64,000 bases of DNA from Methanococcus vannielii SB (GTDB lineage: Archaea; AGJL01; Methanococci; Methanococcales; Methanococcaceae). This document shows positions 20,845 through 29,789 of the stretch, piece by piece. A program made the translations under genes and the position numbers. The stretch spans positions 1,348,552-1,412,551 of the forward strand of contig NC_009634.1 in assembly GCF_000017165.1 (NCBI RefSeq), read 5' to 3'. Under the pieces are notes generated by a model. The model ran no database searches. It was not told the DNA's origin and saw only the letters and a program-made list of their open reading frames with translations. Positions within the stretch are counted from its first letter, which is position 1. Every line of letters begins with the position of its first letter.

Positions 20845-21555
20845 ATGGACGTGTTATTGAAAATAAGTTATTCGTTAGTTATAACGCTTTTACTTGCAGT
20901 ATTTATATATGCTAAAAAGTACCTAGATAGCGTTGGAATAATAGGTTCTTCAATAATGGCGTTTATAATACTTTTTATAGCGGATTTAAGGTGGCTTATA
21001 CTTCTTATTTCGTTTTTAGTACTTGGAAGTTTGGCAAGTAAAGCAGGATATTCTTTAAAAAATGCAATTAAAATGGCAGAGTCAAAACGTTCATTAAAAA
21101 ACGTACTTGCAAATGGATTAATGGCCGTATTATTTGTTTTAGGATATTATTTTGGAATTTTAACTCAAGAAATTGCTTTAATCGGATATATTGGTTCAAT
21201 TGCAGCTGCAAATTCGGATACTTTTTCTTCAGAACTGGGGATGCTTTCAAGAGAGACTCCAAGGCTGATATCCAACTTTAAAAAAGCTGAAAAAGGTACT
21301 GATGGTGCAATAACTTTTTTTGGAACTTTTGCAGGACTTATGGGTGCTTTATTAATTGGTGTAATCTCCTATGGACTTTTTAATGATTTAAACGTATTAA
21401 TAATTGCAACAATTGCAGGAATGGCCGGAAATATCTCTGATAGTTATCTTGGAGCATTTTTTGAGCGTAAAAAACTTTTAAATAATGAACACGTGAATTT
21501 CATTGCAACGCTTGTCGGCGGAATTTTTTCAATCTTCCTATATTTTATATTATAA
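20845..21555 (+). CDS. DUF92 family membrane protein
   Basis: A 236-residue membrane protein with about six hydrophobic segments. It carries the DUF92 core AANSDTFSSELGML, a lysine-glycine stretch FKKAEKGTDGA, and the C-terminal GNISDSYLGAFFERK with NEHVNFIATLVGG. Plant and cyanobacterial relatives include phytyl-phosphate kinase (VTE6), so a kinase acting on isoprenoid phosphates or a CTP-dependent step is possible. That is inference. The ATG follows AAGGTGAATTT. Confidence 0.8.
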   Translation: MDVLLKISYSLVITLLLAVFIYAKKYLDSVGIIGSSIMAFIILFIADLRWLILLISFLVLGSLASKAGYSLKNAIKMAESKRSLKNVLANGLMAVLFVLGYYFGILTQEIALIGYIGSIAAANSDTFSSELGMLSRETPRLISNFKKAEKGTDGAITFFGTFAGLMGALLIGVISYGLFNDLNVLIIATIAGMAGNISDSYLGAFFERKKLLNNEHVNFIATLVGGIFSIFLYFIL

Positions 21556-21616
21556 CTTCAAAAATTATATGTACTTTTTACAACCCATATAATAATATAG
21601 CTATTTGAGGGATAAC

Positions 21617-24145
21617 GTGAAAAGTTCCGACTTTTTTCATTCTTTAGAAGTTGATAAGGTTTTTTCAGACCTTGATTCCTCGCCAAACGGCATTTCAAAA
21701 AAAGATGCAGATGAAAGGCTGAATCGATTTGGAGAAAATATTATAGAAAATTACGAGAGAAGTAAACTTTCTATATTTTTAAAACAATTTATGTCTCCTG
21801 TTATCTATGTTTTAATATTTGCAGCGATTCTGGCGTTTTTTATAGGTGATACAAACGATTTTTTAATAATAATCGGGATTGTAATTATAAACAGTTTACT
21901 TGGATTTTGGCAGGAGTCAAAAGCTGAAAGTTCATTAAAAGCACTTAAAAAGCTTACCGAACAAAGAGCATTTGTTTTTCGAAATGGTGAAGTTATTGAA
22001 ATCCCTTCTTCAAAAATAGTTCCAGGGGATGTTTTAATGCTATCCGAAGGAAACGTCATTTCAGCAGATTTAAGACTTTATGATACAAAAGGCATGTTAA
22101 TTGATGAATCTACAATTACTGGTGAATCGATACCGGTAGAAAAAGATGGAAAAGTAATTTTGCCTGAAAAAACATTACCTTATGATTTAAAAAATATGGC
22201 ATTATCTGGAACCGTAGTTGTTAGGGGTTCAGGAAAAGGAATAGTTGTAAAAACGGGTAAAAATACTTATTTGGCGTCTATCGCAGAAAAAGTAAAGGAA
22301 AAATCCCCTGAAAGTCCGCTTACAAAGGCAATAGGCCAATTTTCAAAAAAATATATAGTACTGCTTTTTATAATCCTTTTTACTGTTGGTTCATTTGGAC
22401 TATATGGTGGAATTGATATACCAACAATGCTGTATATACTTGTAGCTTTAATGGTTTCAGCAATTCCTGAGGGGCTTCCAATTGTTATAACATTAGTTTT
22501 AGCAGTCGGTGCTCTTGAACTTAATAAGAACTATGTACTTGTAAGGCACCTTCCTTCCGTAGAAACATTGGGTAGTGCGACTGTTATAGCATCTGATAAA
22601 ACCGGCACAATTACTACTGGGAAAATTGCTGTTTCTGAAGTGTTTCCTGAAGAATTTGATGATATAGAAGTAATATCTGCACTTGCAAACGAATCTGACG
22701 GGATTCATGGTGACCACATGGATTTAGCACTTGTTTCATGGCTAGGGATTGAAAAATATCACAAAATAAGAAAAAATAACCCTACTTTAGAAATATTTCC
22801 GTTCGATACAAAGAGTAGAATGATGGGTTCACTAAATAATGTTATTAATGGTCAAAAATTATTTATAAAAGGTTCTTACGAGTTTTTAAAAGAAAAATCG
22901 ACAAACAAAAGTTTTAAAGAATTTGACCAAGCCCACGATAAAATGTCAGGTAATGGCCTTAGGGTACTTGCATTTGGTGTTGGCGAAGGGGACATAAAAA
23001 ATCCAAGCACTTGGAAAATTGAAATTAAATCTTTAATAGGATTTTCTGACCCTCCAAAAGAAGGTGTTAAGGGGGCAGTTTCAACTGCAAAATCTGCAGG
23101 AATACGGGTTATAATGATAACGGGTGATAACAGCCTTACAGCAAAAAAAATAGCTACTGAAGTTGGCATATATTCTGAAGGAGATGGCTTATTAAGTGGT
23201 GTTGACATTGAAAAGCTAGATGATGAAGAATTAAAAGATGCTTTAAAGGGCGTAAGCGTAGTTTCTAGGGCATTACCCGAACATAAATACCGAATAGTAA
23301 AAGCCCTGCAAAATAGTGGGGAAATTGTTGCGGTAACTGGAGATGGGGTAAACGACGTACCTGCCTTAAAAGTTGCAGATTTGGGTATTTCAATGGGTGA
23401 AGGAACCGAAGCTGCAAAATCCGTTTCAAAAATGGTTTTAGTAGATAATAACTTATCTTTGATTGTAAAGGCAATAAAACAAGGACGATTAATTACTGAA
23501 AATATTAGAAAAGTTATATATTATCTTATTTCTGCAAATATGGGTCAAATTGTATTAATCTCTCTTTCTATAATCATGGGATTAAGTCTACCATTGTTTC
23601 CCGTTCAAATACTTTGGATAAACATGGTTACTGATGGAGTACAGGATAAAACATTCCCATTTATCAAGGAAGAATCAAATTTAATGAAAAGAAACCCATT
23701 AAGGCCCGAAAATAGGGTTTTTGATAAGGTTCAAATTTATAGGATATTTTATGCGGCAGTATCTCTTGGACTTATAAATCTTGCACTCTATTTCCATTTA
23801 CTAAATATAAACTACCCTTACATGGAAATTGTAACGATTTTATTTACTTCAATGGTGGTTTCAATATGGTTTAATGGAATACAGGCACAAAAAGAACACG
23901 AACCATTCTTTAAAAATATCAAGAGAAGCATAACAATAAATCCATATATATGGGTTGGAGTTTTAATTGGAATAGTTTTACAGTTACTTGCAATATATGT
24001 ATTTTCAGACTTATTTAAAACAGTTCCGCTAGATATTTTGGATTTTAGTTACGTTTTAATAACTTCAGTACTGTTTTTTATAACGCTTGAAGTTAGAAAA
24101 TGGGCTGAATATTTATATAATAAGAAAAATAATCCAATCCTTTAA
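21617..24145 (+). CDS. Cation-transporting P-type ATPase (P2-like)
   Basis: An ion pump of 842 residues with the usual order: N-terminal cation-ATPase domain, first membrane pairs, and actuator with TGES near residues 169-172. PEGLP in helix 4 comes next, then the phosphorylated aspartate in DKTGT near 327. The hinge is MITGDN and VTGDGVNDVPALK, and a C-terminal membrane domain follows. PEGLP and the NMVTDG segment of helix 6 resemble the calcium-site residues of SERCA-type pumps, so Ca2+ is a reasonable guess; H+ or another cation cannot be excluded. I take GTG at 21617 as start because GAGGGA lies just before it. Confidence 0.88.
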   Translation: MKSSDFFHSLEVDKVFSDLDSSPNGISKKDADERLNRFGENIIENYERSKLSIFLKQFMSPVIYVLIFAAILAFFIGDTNDFLIIIGIVIINSLLGFWQESKAESSLKALKKLTEQRAFVFRNGEVIEIPSSKIVPGDVLMLSEGNVISADLRLYDTKGMLIDESTITGESIPVEKDGKVILPEKTLPYDLKNMALSGTVVVRGSGKGIVVKTGKNTYLASIAEKVKEKSPESPLTKAIGQFSKKYIVLLFIILFTVGSFGLYGGIDIPTMLYILVALMVSAIPEGLPIVITLVLAVGALELNKNYVLVRHLPSVETLGSATVIASDKTGTITTGKIAVSEVFPEEFDDIEVISALANESDGIHGDHMDLALVSWLGIEKYHKIRKNNPTLEIFPFDTKSRMMGSLNNVINGQKLFIKGSYEFLKEKSTNKSFKEFDQAHDKMSGNGLRVLAFGVGEGDIKNPSTWKIEIKSLIGFSDPPKEGVKGAVSTAKSAGIRVIMITGDNSLTAKKIATEVGIYSEGDGLLSGVDIEKLDDEELKDALKGVSVVSRALPEHKYRIVKALQNSGEIVAVTGDGVNDVPALKVADLGISMGEGTEAAKSVSKMVLVDNNLSLIVKAIKQGRLITENIRKVIYYLISANMGQIVLISLSIIMGLSLPLFPVQILWINMVTDGVQDKTFPFIKEESNLMKRNPLRPENRVFDKVQIYRIFYAAVSLGLINLALYFHLLNINYPYMEIVTILFTSMVVSIWFNGIQAQKEHEPFFKNIKRSITINPYIWVGVLIGIVLQLLAIYVFSDLFKTVPLDILDFSYVLITSVLFFITLEVRKWAEYLYNKKNNPIL

Positions 24146-24198
24146 CTTAATAAAAATAAATATTATCTTATTTTTTAAGGAATTTAAACCGTGATAAA

Positions 24199-24903
24199 TT
24201 GAAAACTGTTGTAATTTTAGTAAATCCAAAATATGGCGGAAATTTGGGCGCAATTGCACGAAATATGATGAATTTCAATGTTTCAGAACTTAGAATTGTT
24301 GGAAATTCTGATATACTTGATAATGATGCATATATTCGTGCAGTTCACGCTAAAGATATTTTAAAAAATGCAAAATTTTATAAAAGTCTTTCAAATGCAG
24401 TTTCAGATATAGATGTTACGGTTGCAACTACCGGTGCAGTCTCAGGTGATCGGAATATAAAAAGAATTCCAATTACGCCAAGAGAATTAGCAAAAAATCA
24501 AAAAGAGAATGAAGGAACACTAGGAATTGTTTTTGGACGGGAAGATGATGGTTTAAAAAATGAAGACGTAGAGTTATGTGATATTTTGGTTTCTGTTCCA
24601 ACGTCTGAAAAATACCCTATAATGAACCTTTCTCATGCAGTTTCAGTAATTCTTTATGAGATATATTATGAATCTGTTTCAAGTGATATTCCGTATAACT
24701 TACGCATGAAAAATGCATCAAAAATTGAAAAAGAAATGCTTTTAAGATTTTTTAACGAATTTGTAGATATTTCTAACGCAGTTCCGGAATATAGAAAAGA
24801 AATATGTAAAACAATATTCAAAAGAATAGTTGGAAGAGCATTTATTTCAGGAAAAGAAGCTAATTCTTTAATATGCGTATTTAAAAAAACTGACCTAAAA
24901 TAA
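24199..24903 (+). CDS. trmJ: SpoU-family RNA methyltransferase, TrmJ-like
   Basis: A 2'-O-methyltransferase with a trefoil knot, probably acting on tRNA position 32. The 234-residue protein has the three SpoU motifs: NPKYGGNLGAIARNM at the start, GIVFGREDDGLKNEDVE in the middle, and YPIMNLSHAVSVILYE at the knot. The C-terminal helical extension is typical of TrmJ. The start is TTG at 24199 after CCGTGAT. Target specificity is from family knowledge. Confidence 0.85.
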   Translation: MKTVVILVNPKYGGNLGAIARNMMNFNVSELRIVGNSDILDNDAYIRAVHAKDILKNAKFYKSLSNAVSDIDVTVATTGAVSGDRNIKRIPITPRELAKNQKENEGTLGIVFGREDDGLKNEDVELCDILVSVPTSEKYPIMNLSHAVSVILYEIYYESVSSDIPYNLRMKNASKIEKEMLLRFFNEFVDISNAVPEYRKEICKTIFKRIVGRAFISGKEANSLICVFKKTDLK

Positions 24904-24978
24904 TATGGAAAGTTTTTTAAATGTTGCATGCGATAATATCATATTATATACCTACAGTATCGAGGAAAGGTGAGGGGA

Positions 24979-25392
24979 ATGAGTGTATCAGGAGCACAGG
25001 GAAAGACATTAGTTTTAAAATATGAAAATAACGAAGTAATATTTAAACTAATAGATGAAGGGGAAAAAGAGATAGATTCTGTTTCAATGGATGTCGAGAC
25101 ATCTGCATTATTTGTAACTCTTTTAAACCACGGCGTAGTAACTGCTGAAGAGATAAACCGGAAATTTAAAAAAGAAGGTATAAAACTTCAAAAAATACAG
25201 GATGTAGGAACGTGCTTTGCAAATGAAAGCAGGGTTTCGATTGCAATACTTCCGGCAGATGACAAAAGAACGGCATCGATTCTTGTTGGGATACACAAAG
25301 AAGAAGAACACTCTTCAATAATAATAAAACCAAAAAGAGCTGCTTATTTAGGAATCTCCCTAACAAAAATTTTAATAAATAATATGGAATAA
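24979..25392 (+). CDS. Conserved methanococcal protein, function unknown
   Basis: A 137-residue soluble protein I do not recognise. It has an N-terminal strand-rich region (KTLVLKYENNEVIFKLIDE), a helix with HGVVTAEEINRKFKKEG, a central GTCFANESRVSIAIL and a C-terminal IIIKPKRAAYLGISLTKIL. No metal or nucleotide motif is obvious. ATG at 24979 follows AAGGTGAGG. It may share a transcript with trmJ, 75 bases upstream. Confidence 0.6.
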   Translation: MSVSGAQGKTLVLKYENNEVIFKLIDEGEKEIDSVSMDVETSALFVTLLNHGVVTAEEINRKFKKEGIKLQKIQDVGTCFANESRVSIAILPADDKRTASILVGIHKEEEHSSIIIKPKRAAYLGISLTKILINNME

Positions 25393-25416
25393 ATTAATGA
25401 AGTTAATACTTTTTAA

Positions 25417-25815
25417 TTATTCAATTAATCTCTTTTGAAATCTTTCTTCAGCTATATCGTTTATATCAAGCGATATGGGGCTTAATCTTTCATAATCAAG
25501 TGCATAATTTTTTCCGGCAGATGTTAAAAGATGCGGATTTATAAACAAGCATTTGCTCTTGATTTTTAATGCAATATATGGGATTCCACCAAATAATTCT
25601 GAAAATTCAATTAATTTTTCGACATTTTCATTTGGAATGTAATATTTATCTTTTGACGTTGATTTACATTCTAATATGATGGTTTTACCTTTTTTTCCAG
25701 CAATTAAATCAACACCATGGCTTCCAGCACTTCGTATGACTGCAAAACCTTTTTTTTCAAGTTTTTTCTTTAATTCCCGTTCAAAAGTGGAACCTTTTTG
25801 GTATTTTTGAACCAT
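25417..25815 (-). CDS. hjc: Holliday junction resolvase Hjc
   Basis: Cuts four-way DNA junctions during recombination and fork repair. The 132-residue protein has the archaeal Hjc nuclease core: the glutamate in GSTFERELKK, the aspartate in SHGVDLIAG, and the E-x-K in IILECKS. Its length is typical. The ATG follows TTGTGAAATT. It lies 18 bases downstream of the marker-6-like gene on the same strand. Confidence 0.93.
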   Translation of the reverse strand: MVQKYQKGSTFERELKKKLEKKGFAVIRSAGSHGVDLIAGKKGKTIILECKSTSKDKYYIPNENVEKLIEFSELFGGIPYIALKIKSKCLFINPHLLTSAGKNYALDYERLSPISLDINDIAEERFQKRLIE

Positions 25816-25833
25816 AATTTCACAATACAGTTA

Positions 25834-26268
25834 TTAAATTTCGCTTATAATTTTTTTAAATTTAGATACATCAATTTTTTTAGGCTTTATTTTTTCATAT
25901 TGCCGTTCTAGTTCTAACTCATCTATTTTTTCAACTTCAATTGCAGAAAGAGCTCTTGAAATTCTTGTTAAAACTTTTTGTTCCGCTTCTAGCTGGTGAA
26001 AACCTTCTCTTGGGCCACCTTTCCTAAATGCCCTACACCTTCTTTTATCCCAAATTGGAAATCCCCTATCTTTACAGAATATTTTATTTTTTTCAAGGTT
26101 CCTTACAAGTTCAACAACTTTATCAACGACCTCATCGTCTGCTTCAATAAATGCACCAAAACAAGTTTCTTTTACATTCATATCGTATTCTAAAGAGTTT
26201 AAATACCTAAACAATCGTGAAGGTGAAGTTTTTGCATCTTCTGACAAGACAATTACTTTTGATTTCAT
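25834..26268 (-). CDS. Methanogenesis marker 6-like protein
   Basis: A 144-residue protein that resembles the methanogen-only family called methanogenesis marker 6 (DUF2102), recognised from the pattern KVIVLSEDAKTSPSRL, KETCFGAFIEADDEVV and RRCRAFRKGGPREGFHQLEAE. Marker proteins of this class are associated with methyl-coenzyme M reductase function or its activation, but I have no direct evidence for this one. The cysteine in KETCFGAF and the arginine-rich RRCRAF stretch are striking. The ATG at 26268 follows TGGTGGTTTT; a longer frame to 26319 lacks a better site. It is 19 bases downstream of the CobT-like gene. Confidence 0.55.
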   Translation of the reverse strand: MKSKVIVLSEDAKTSPSRLFRYLNSLEYDMNVKETCFGAFIEADDEVVDKVVELVRNLEKNKIFCKDRGFPIWDKRRCRAFRKGGPREGFHQLEAEQKVLTRISRALSAIEVEKIDELELERQYEKIKPKKIDVSKFKKIISEI

Positions 26269-26287
26269 AAAAACCACCAAATTTGAA

Positions 26288-27340
26288 CTATTTAATGAAG
26301 TTAGAGTACCAGATTTCATAATTTTCTTCTACATAATATCTTATGTCTTTTGGGTTTAAGCCATTTAAGTAGGAATATGTTGAAATCCCTCCTGCACCAA
26401 CGCCTTCTTTTACTGAACCTTTACAATATGCTTTTAAACCATCAATTTTTGAATTCTCGTAGCCAAATTTAGATGCAAATAATGGGACGTCGCCAATTTG
26501 CTCTATAATATTTTTTAAATCTGCATTTTTATCGTTTAATACAAATTCGGTAGTACTTATTCCTATTAACCCACTTTTAAGAATTTTTGGGTTTATTTCG
26601 TTTATAACTGCAAGAACCGAAGCCATCTGTGTTCCACCGGCAAGTAAAACCGGCTTGTTTTTTAAAACTGCGGAAATAGCCATACCTGCAACAACAGGCA
26701 TCATTTTATCCCCTACTGCATTTAAAATATCAAAAACATCGTTTGATTTTGAATTTTTAATTCCACTTTCAACGACACTTAATTTTAACTCTTTAGGATT
26801 TTCAACTGAACCAGAGCTTATTTTGTCCTTTGCATCATAACCTAAACCTAAAAGAACCCCTAATGCAGTTGTAGTGCCTCCTGGAACGCTTTCTCCAACT
26901 ATTAAACTTTCATAAATTGTGTTTTTTGAAAGAATCTTTCCACTTCTAAATAATTCTTTTGAATTATCCATTGCAAGACCGTACCTAATGTCTCCAGTAG
27001 GTTTTTCATCAATCGATACGTATGGAATTTTTGGTTTTACATAGCTTCCTGCATCAACCGTTAAAACAGGTAAATCAAGCAAATCGACAGCTGCTCTTGT
27101 AATTGTTGCAGGGCTTGGGCAACCTGTCGCATCTATTGGGGGATGATTTAAAGATAGACTTTTTCCAAGAGTTACAAGCTCCATGTCAGCAGCAGGCGTA
27201 TAATCGATTACTGATTTATTAACTCCTGAAATTGGAACGTATTTTGTAGTTTCAATTGAAGAAATAACGCAGGAAAATAACCCCTTTGTTTTTTTAAGTT
27301 TTTCTAAAAATCCGTTTTCATTAATAGATATAACTGGCAT
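26288..27340 (-). CDS. UPF0284 / archaeal CobT-like phosphoribosyltransferase
   Basis: A 350-residue protein of the UPF0284 family (TIGR00303), related to nicotinate-nucleotide:dimethylbenzimidazole phosphoribosyltransferase CobT, which activates the lower ligand of cobamides. Visible blocks include HPPIDATGCPSPATITRAAVDLL and the glycine-rich VPGGTTTALGVLLGLGYDAKD; VAGGISTY-like segments occur near the end. The true substrate in methanogens is unsettled. It heads a minus-strand run with the marker-6-like gene and hjc. Confidence 0.85.
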   Translation of the reverse strand: MPVISINENGFLEKLKKTKGLFSCVISSIETTKYVPISGVNKSVIDYTPAADMELVTLGKSLSLNHPPIDATGCPSPATITRAAVDLLDLPVLTVDAGSYVKPKIPYVSIDEKPTGDIRYGLAMDNSKELFRSGKILSKNTIYESLIVGESVPGGTTTALGVLLGLGYDAKDKISSGSVENPKELKLSVVESGIKNSKSNDVFDILNAVGDKMMPVVAGMAISAVLKNKPVLLAGGTQMASVLAVINEINPKILKSGLIGISTTEFVLNDKNADLKNIIEQIGDVPLFASKFGYENSKIDGLKAYCKGSVKEGVGAGGISTYSYLNGLNPKDIRYYVEENYEIWYSNFIK

Positions 27341-27566
27341 TTTTTCACTTAGCTTCTAATTTTCACTTTTAATTTTAATTAATATTTATTAGTTTTAATT
27401 AATCTTTATTTCCAATATATTTTAAATCATGCCTCATATTTTATGTCTTTAGTCGTCATACTTTACCTTGTTTTCGATTATATTTTATCATTGTAGCTTT
27501 AAATAGTATTTTAAAAAATTCGTTTAAACTTATTTGAATATATTAATATTTTTAATAACCGAAATA

Positions 27567-27599
27567 TTTATATACTAGAATACCCTTCCTATACTATGC
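27567..27599 (+). promoter_or_regulatory. tRNA promoter, box A and box B
   Basis: TTTATATA at 27567-27574 is a perfect archaeal box A. ATGC at 27596-27599, 22 bases further on, is the box B start-site motif known from Methanococcus stable RNA genes. Transcription would start near 27597, about 27 bases before tRNA-Arg, and probably covers tRNA-Glu too. Confidence 0.85.
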
Positions 27600-27623
27600 T
27601 CTTGAAACACAATGTAGAGACGG

Positions 27624-27698
27624 GGGCCCGTGGCCTAGTCTGGATACGGCACCGGCCTTCTAAGCCGGGGATCGGGGGTTCAAATCCCTCCGGGTCCG
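27624..27698 (+). tRNA. tRNA-Arg (TCT)
   Basis: A 75-nt cloverleaf: acceptor GGGCCCG with CGGGTCC, an anticodon loop CTTCTAA giving TCT, a T arm GGGGG-TTCAAAT-CCCTC, and discriminator G. CCA is not encoded. It reads AGA/AGG arginine codons, the main arginine codons in AT-rich methanococci. tRNA-Glu follows after 23 bases. Confidence 0.95.
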
Positions 27699-27721
27699 TT
27701 TTAATAAATTTCAAGGTAAAT

Positions 27722-27796
27722 GCTCCGGTGGTGTAGTCCGGCCAATCATGCTGGCCTTTCGAGCCAGCGACTCGGGTTCAAATCCCGGCCGGAGCA
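27722..27796 (+). tRNA. tRNA-Glu (TTC)
   Basis: A 75-nt cloverleaf with acceptor GCTCCGG paired to CCGGAGC. The anticodon loop CTTTCGA gives TTC, and the T arm has CGGG-TTCAAAT-CCCG. CCA is not encoded. No separate promoter is seen in the 23-base gap after tRNA-Arg, so the pair is likely one transcript. A T-run follows the 3' end. Confidence 0.95.
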
Positions 27797-28017
27797 CTTT
27801 TTAATTTTAGAAATATTAATCGATATATTTGATTATAATAATATATTTTATTTTTTTATATATCTTTCGACAATTATCGCATCTATTTTCGACTTTATCC
27901 TTAAAAACGTATAAATATTTAATTTAATATATAAAAATGAGAATTTATAGAAAAGCAATTTAGAGATATCAATCCAGTCTTTTTTATTACTATTATATCA
28001 TTAAGCGAGGGATATCA

Positions 28018-29724
28018 ATGGTGAAGATAACAGATACCACCTTTAGAGATGCGCACCAGTCTTTAATGGCTACAAGGCTTAGAACTGAGGACATGTTGCC
28101 AATTGCAGAGAAAATGGACCAAGTTGGGTTTTATTCTATGGAAGTTTGGGGCGGTGCAACATTTGACTCATGTATTCGATATTTAAACGAAGACCCATGG
28201 GAAAGGTTACGGGACTTGAAAAAAAAGATACCGAACACGCCATTACAGATGTTACTTCGGGGACAGAATTTAGTTGGCTATAGGCACTATCCTGATGATA
28301 TTGCTGAAAAATTCATTAAAAAATCAATTGAAAATGGTATTGATATTATTCGAATATTTGATGCATTAAATGACATCAGAAATGTTGAATTTTCAATAAA
28401 GATGACTAAAAAATACGGTGCAGAGGCACAAGGTGCAATATCCTACACAACAAGCCCTGTTCACACAACTGAACAATTTATCGAGCTTGCAAAGAAATTT
28501 GAAGAATTAGGCTGTGATTCAATTTCAATTAAGGACATGGCGGGGCTTTTAAAACCTTACGATGCAAAAGAACTTATAGGTAGGTTAAAAGAGGAAATTT
28601 CAGTACCTATCGACCTACATAGCCACTGCACTGCAGGAATTGCTCCATTAACATATATGACCTCTGTAGAAGCAGGAATTGATATTTTAAATTGTGCAAT
28701 GTCCCCTTTATCAATGGGCACTTCACAACCGCCTGTTGAAAGTATTGTAGAAGCTTTAAAAGGTACTAAATATGATACGGGTCTTGATTTAGTACTACTA
28801 ACGGAAATTAGGGACTATTTTGATGAAATTCGCTCTAAATATAAATACTTGATAAGTTCAATTTCAGAACGAGTTGATGCAAGGATTTTAAGATACCAAG
28901 TTCCGGGAGGCATGCTCTCAAATTTAGTATCTCAATTAAAAGAACAGGGTGCACTTGACAAGTTTGAAGAAGTTTTAAATGAAATTCCAAGGGTTAGGAA
29001 AGATTTAGGTTATCCTCCCCTAGTTACTCCGACATCACAGATAGTTGGAACTCAGGCAGTAATGAATGTTTTAACCGAAGAAAGGTACAAAATCATCACC
29101 AACGAAGTTTCAAATTATTTAAAAGGATACTACGGAAAATCACCTGCACCAATTAGCAAAGACCTCTTAAAAAGGGCTCTTCAAGATGGCGAAAAGCAGA
29201 TAACTTGTAGGCCTGCAGATTTACTTGAACCGGAATACGAGTTAAGGAAAAAAGAAGCTATGGATAAGAGAATAGTTTCAAAAGAAGAAGATATTCTAAC
29301 CTATGCAATATACCCTCAAATTGCAGTTAAATTTTTAAGGGGGGAAGCAAAAGCAGAAGCAATTCCTCAAGAAAAAGACATTTCAAAGTTCATGGAAATT
29401 CCAAACGAGTATATAATTGAAGTAGATGGGGAAGCTTTTAACGTTAAGGTGGAGCCAGTATATGGTTCAAGAGCAAAAATTGAGAAAAAAGAAACCATAA
29501 CTGCCGAAACAGAAGGTGCAGTCATATCTCCGTTTAGGGGACTCGTGACCAAATTAAATGTAAAAGTCGGATCTGAAGTTAAAGCAGGGGATTCAATTGT
29601 AGTTTTAGAAGCAATGAAGATGGAAAACCCTGTAAATGCCCAAAATGATGGAAAAGTTGAAAAAATAATTATTAATGAAGGGGAATCCGTAAATGTGGGC
29701 GATATTTTAATGATTATTAAATAA
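28018..29724 (+). CDS. pycB: Pyruvate carboxylase subunit B
   Basis: The carboxyltransferase and biotin carrier subunit of the archaeal two-part pyruvate carboxylase, which makes oxaloacetate for autotrophic biosynthesis. The 568-residue protein starts with the HMGL-like barrel (TDTTFRDAHQSLMATRLR), with metal and substrate residues in the LHSHCTAGI stretch. It continues through the conserved PYC domain. It ends in a biotinyl domain with the biotin lysine in EAMKMEN (about K534, 35 residues from the end). The start is ATG after GCGAGGGATATC. pycA follows after 65 bases. Confidence 0.95.
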   Translation: MVKITDTTFRDAHQSLMATRLRTEDMLPIAEKMDQVGFYSMEVWGGATFDSCIRYLNEDPWERLRDLKKKIPNTPLQMLLRGQNLVGYRHYPDDIAEKFIKKSIENGIDIIRIFDALNDIRNVEFSIKMTKKYGAEAQGAISYTTSPVHTTEQFIELAKKFEELGCDSISIKDMAGLLKPYDAKELIGRLKEEISVPIDLHSHCTAGIAPLTYMTSVEAGIDILNCAMSPLSMGTSQPPVESIVEALKGTKYDTGLDLVLLTEIRDYFDEIRSKYKYLISSISERVDARILRYQVPGGMLSNLVSQLKEQGALDKFEEVLNEIPRVRKDLGYPPLVTPTSQIVGTQAVMNVLTEERYKIITNEVSNYLKGYYGKSPAPISKDLLKRALQDGEKQITCRPADLLEPEYELRKKEAMDKRIVSKEEDILTYAIYPQIAVKFLRGEAKAEAIPQEKDISKFMEIPNEYIIEVDGEAFNVKVEPVYGSRAKIEKKETITAETEGAVISPFRGLVTKLNVKVGSEVKAGDSIVVLEAMKMENPVNAQNDGKVEKIIINEGESVNVGDILMIIK

Positions 29725-29789
29725 CTTCAAATCGCTTTTTTTATTTTTTATAATGATAAACTAAAAGTAATTTCAGAACGAGGAATATC

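Noticed and set aside
27720-27914. 64-residue ORF
   Set aside because: It reads through the tRNA-Glu gene.
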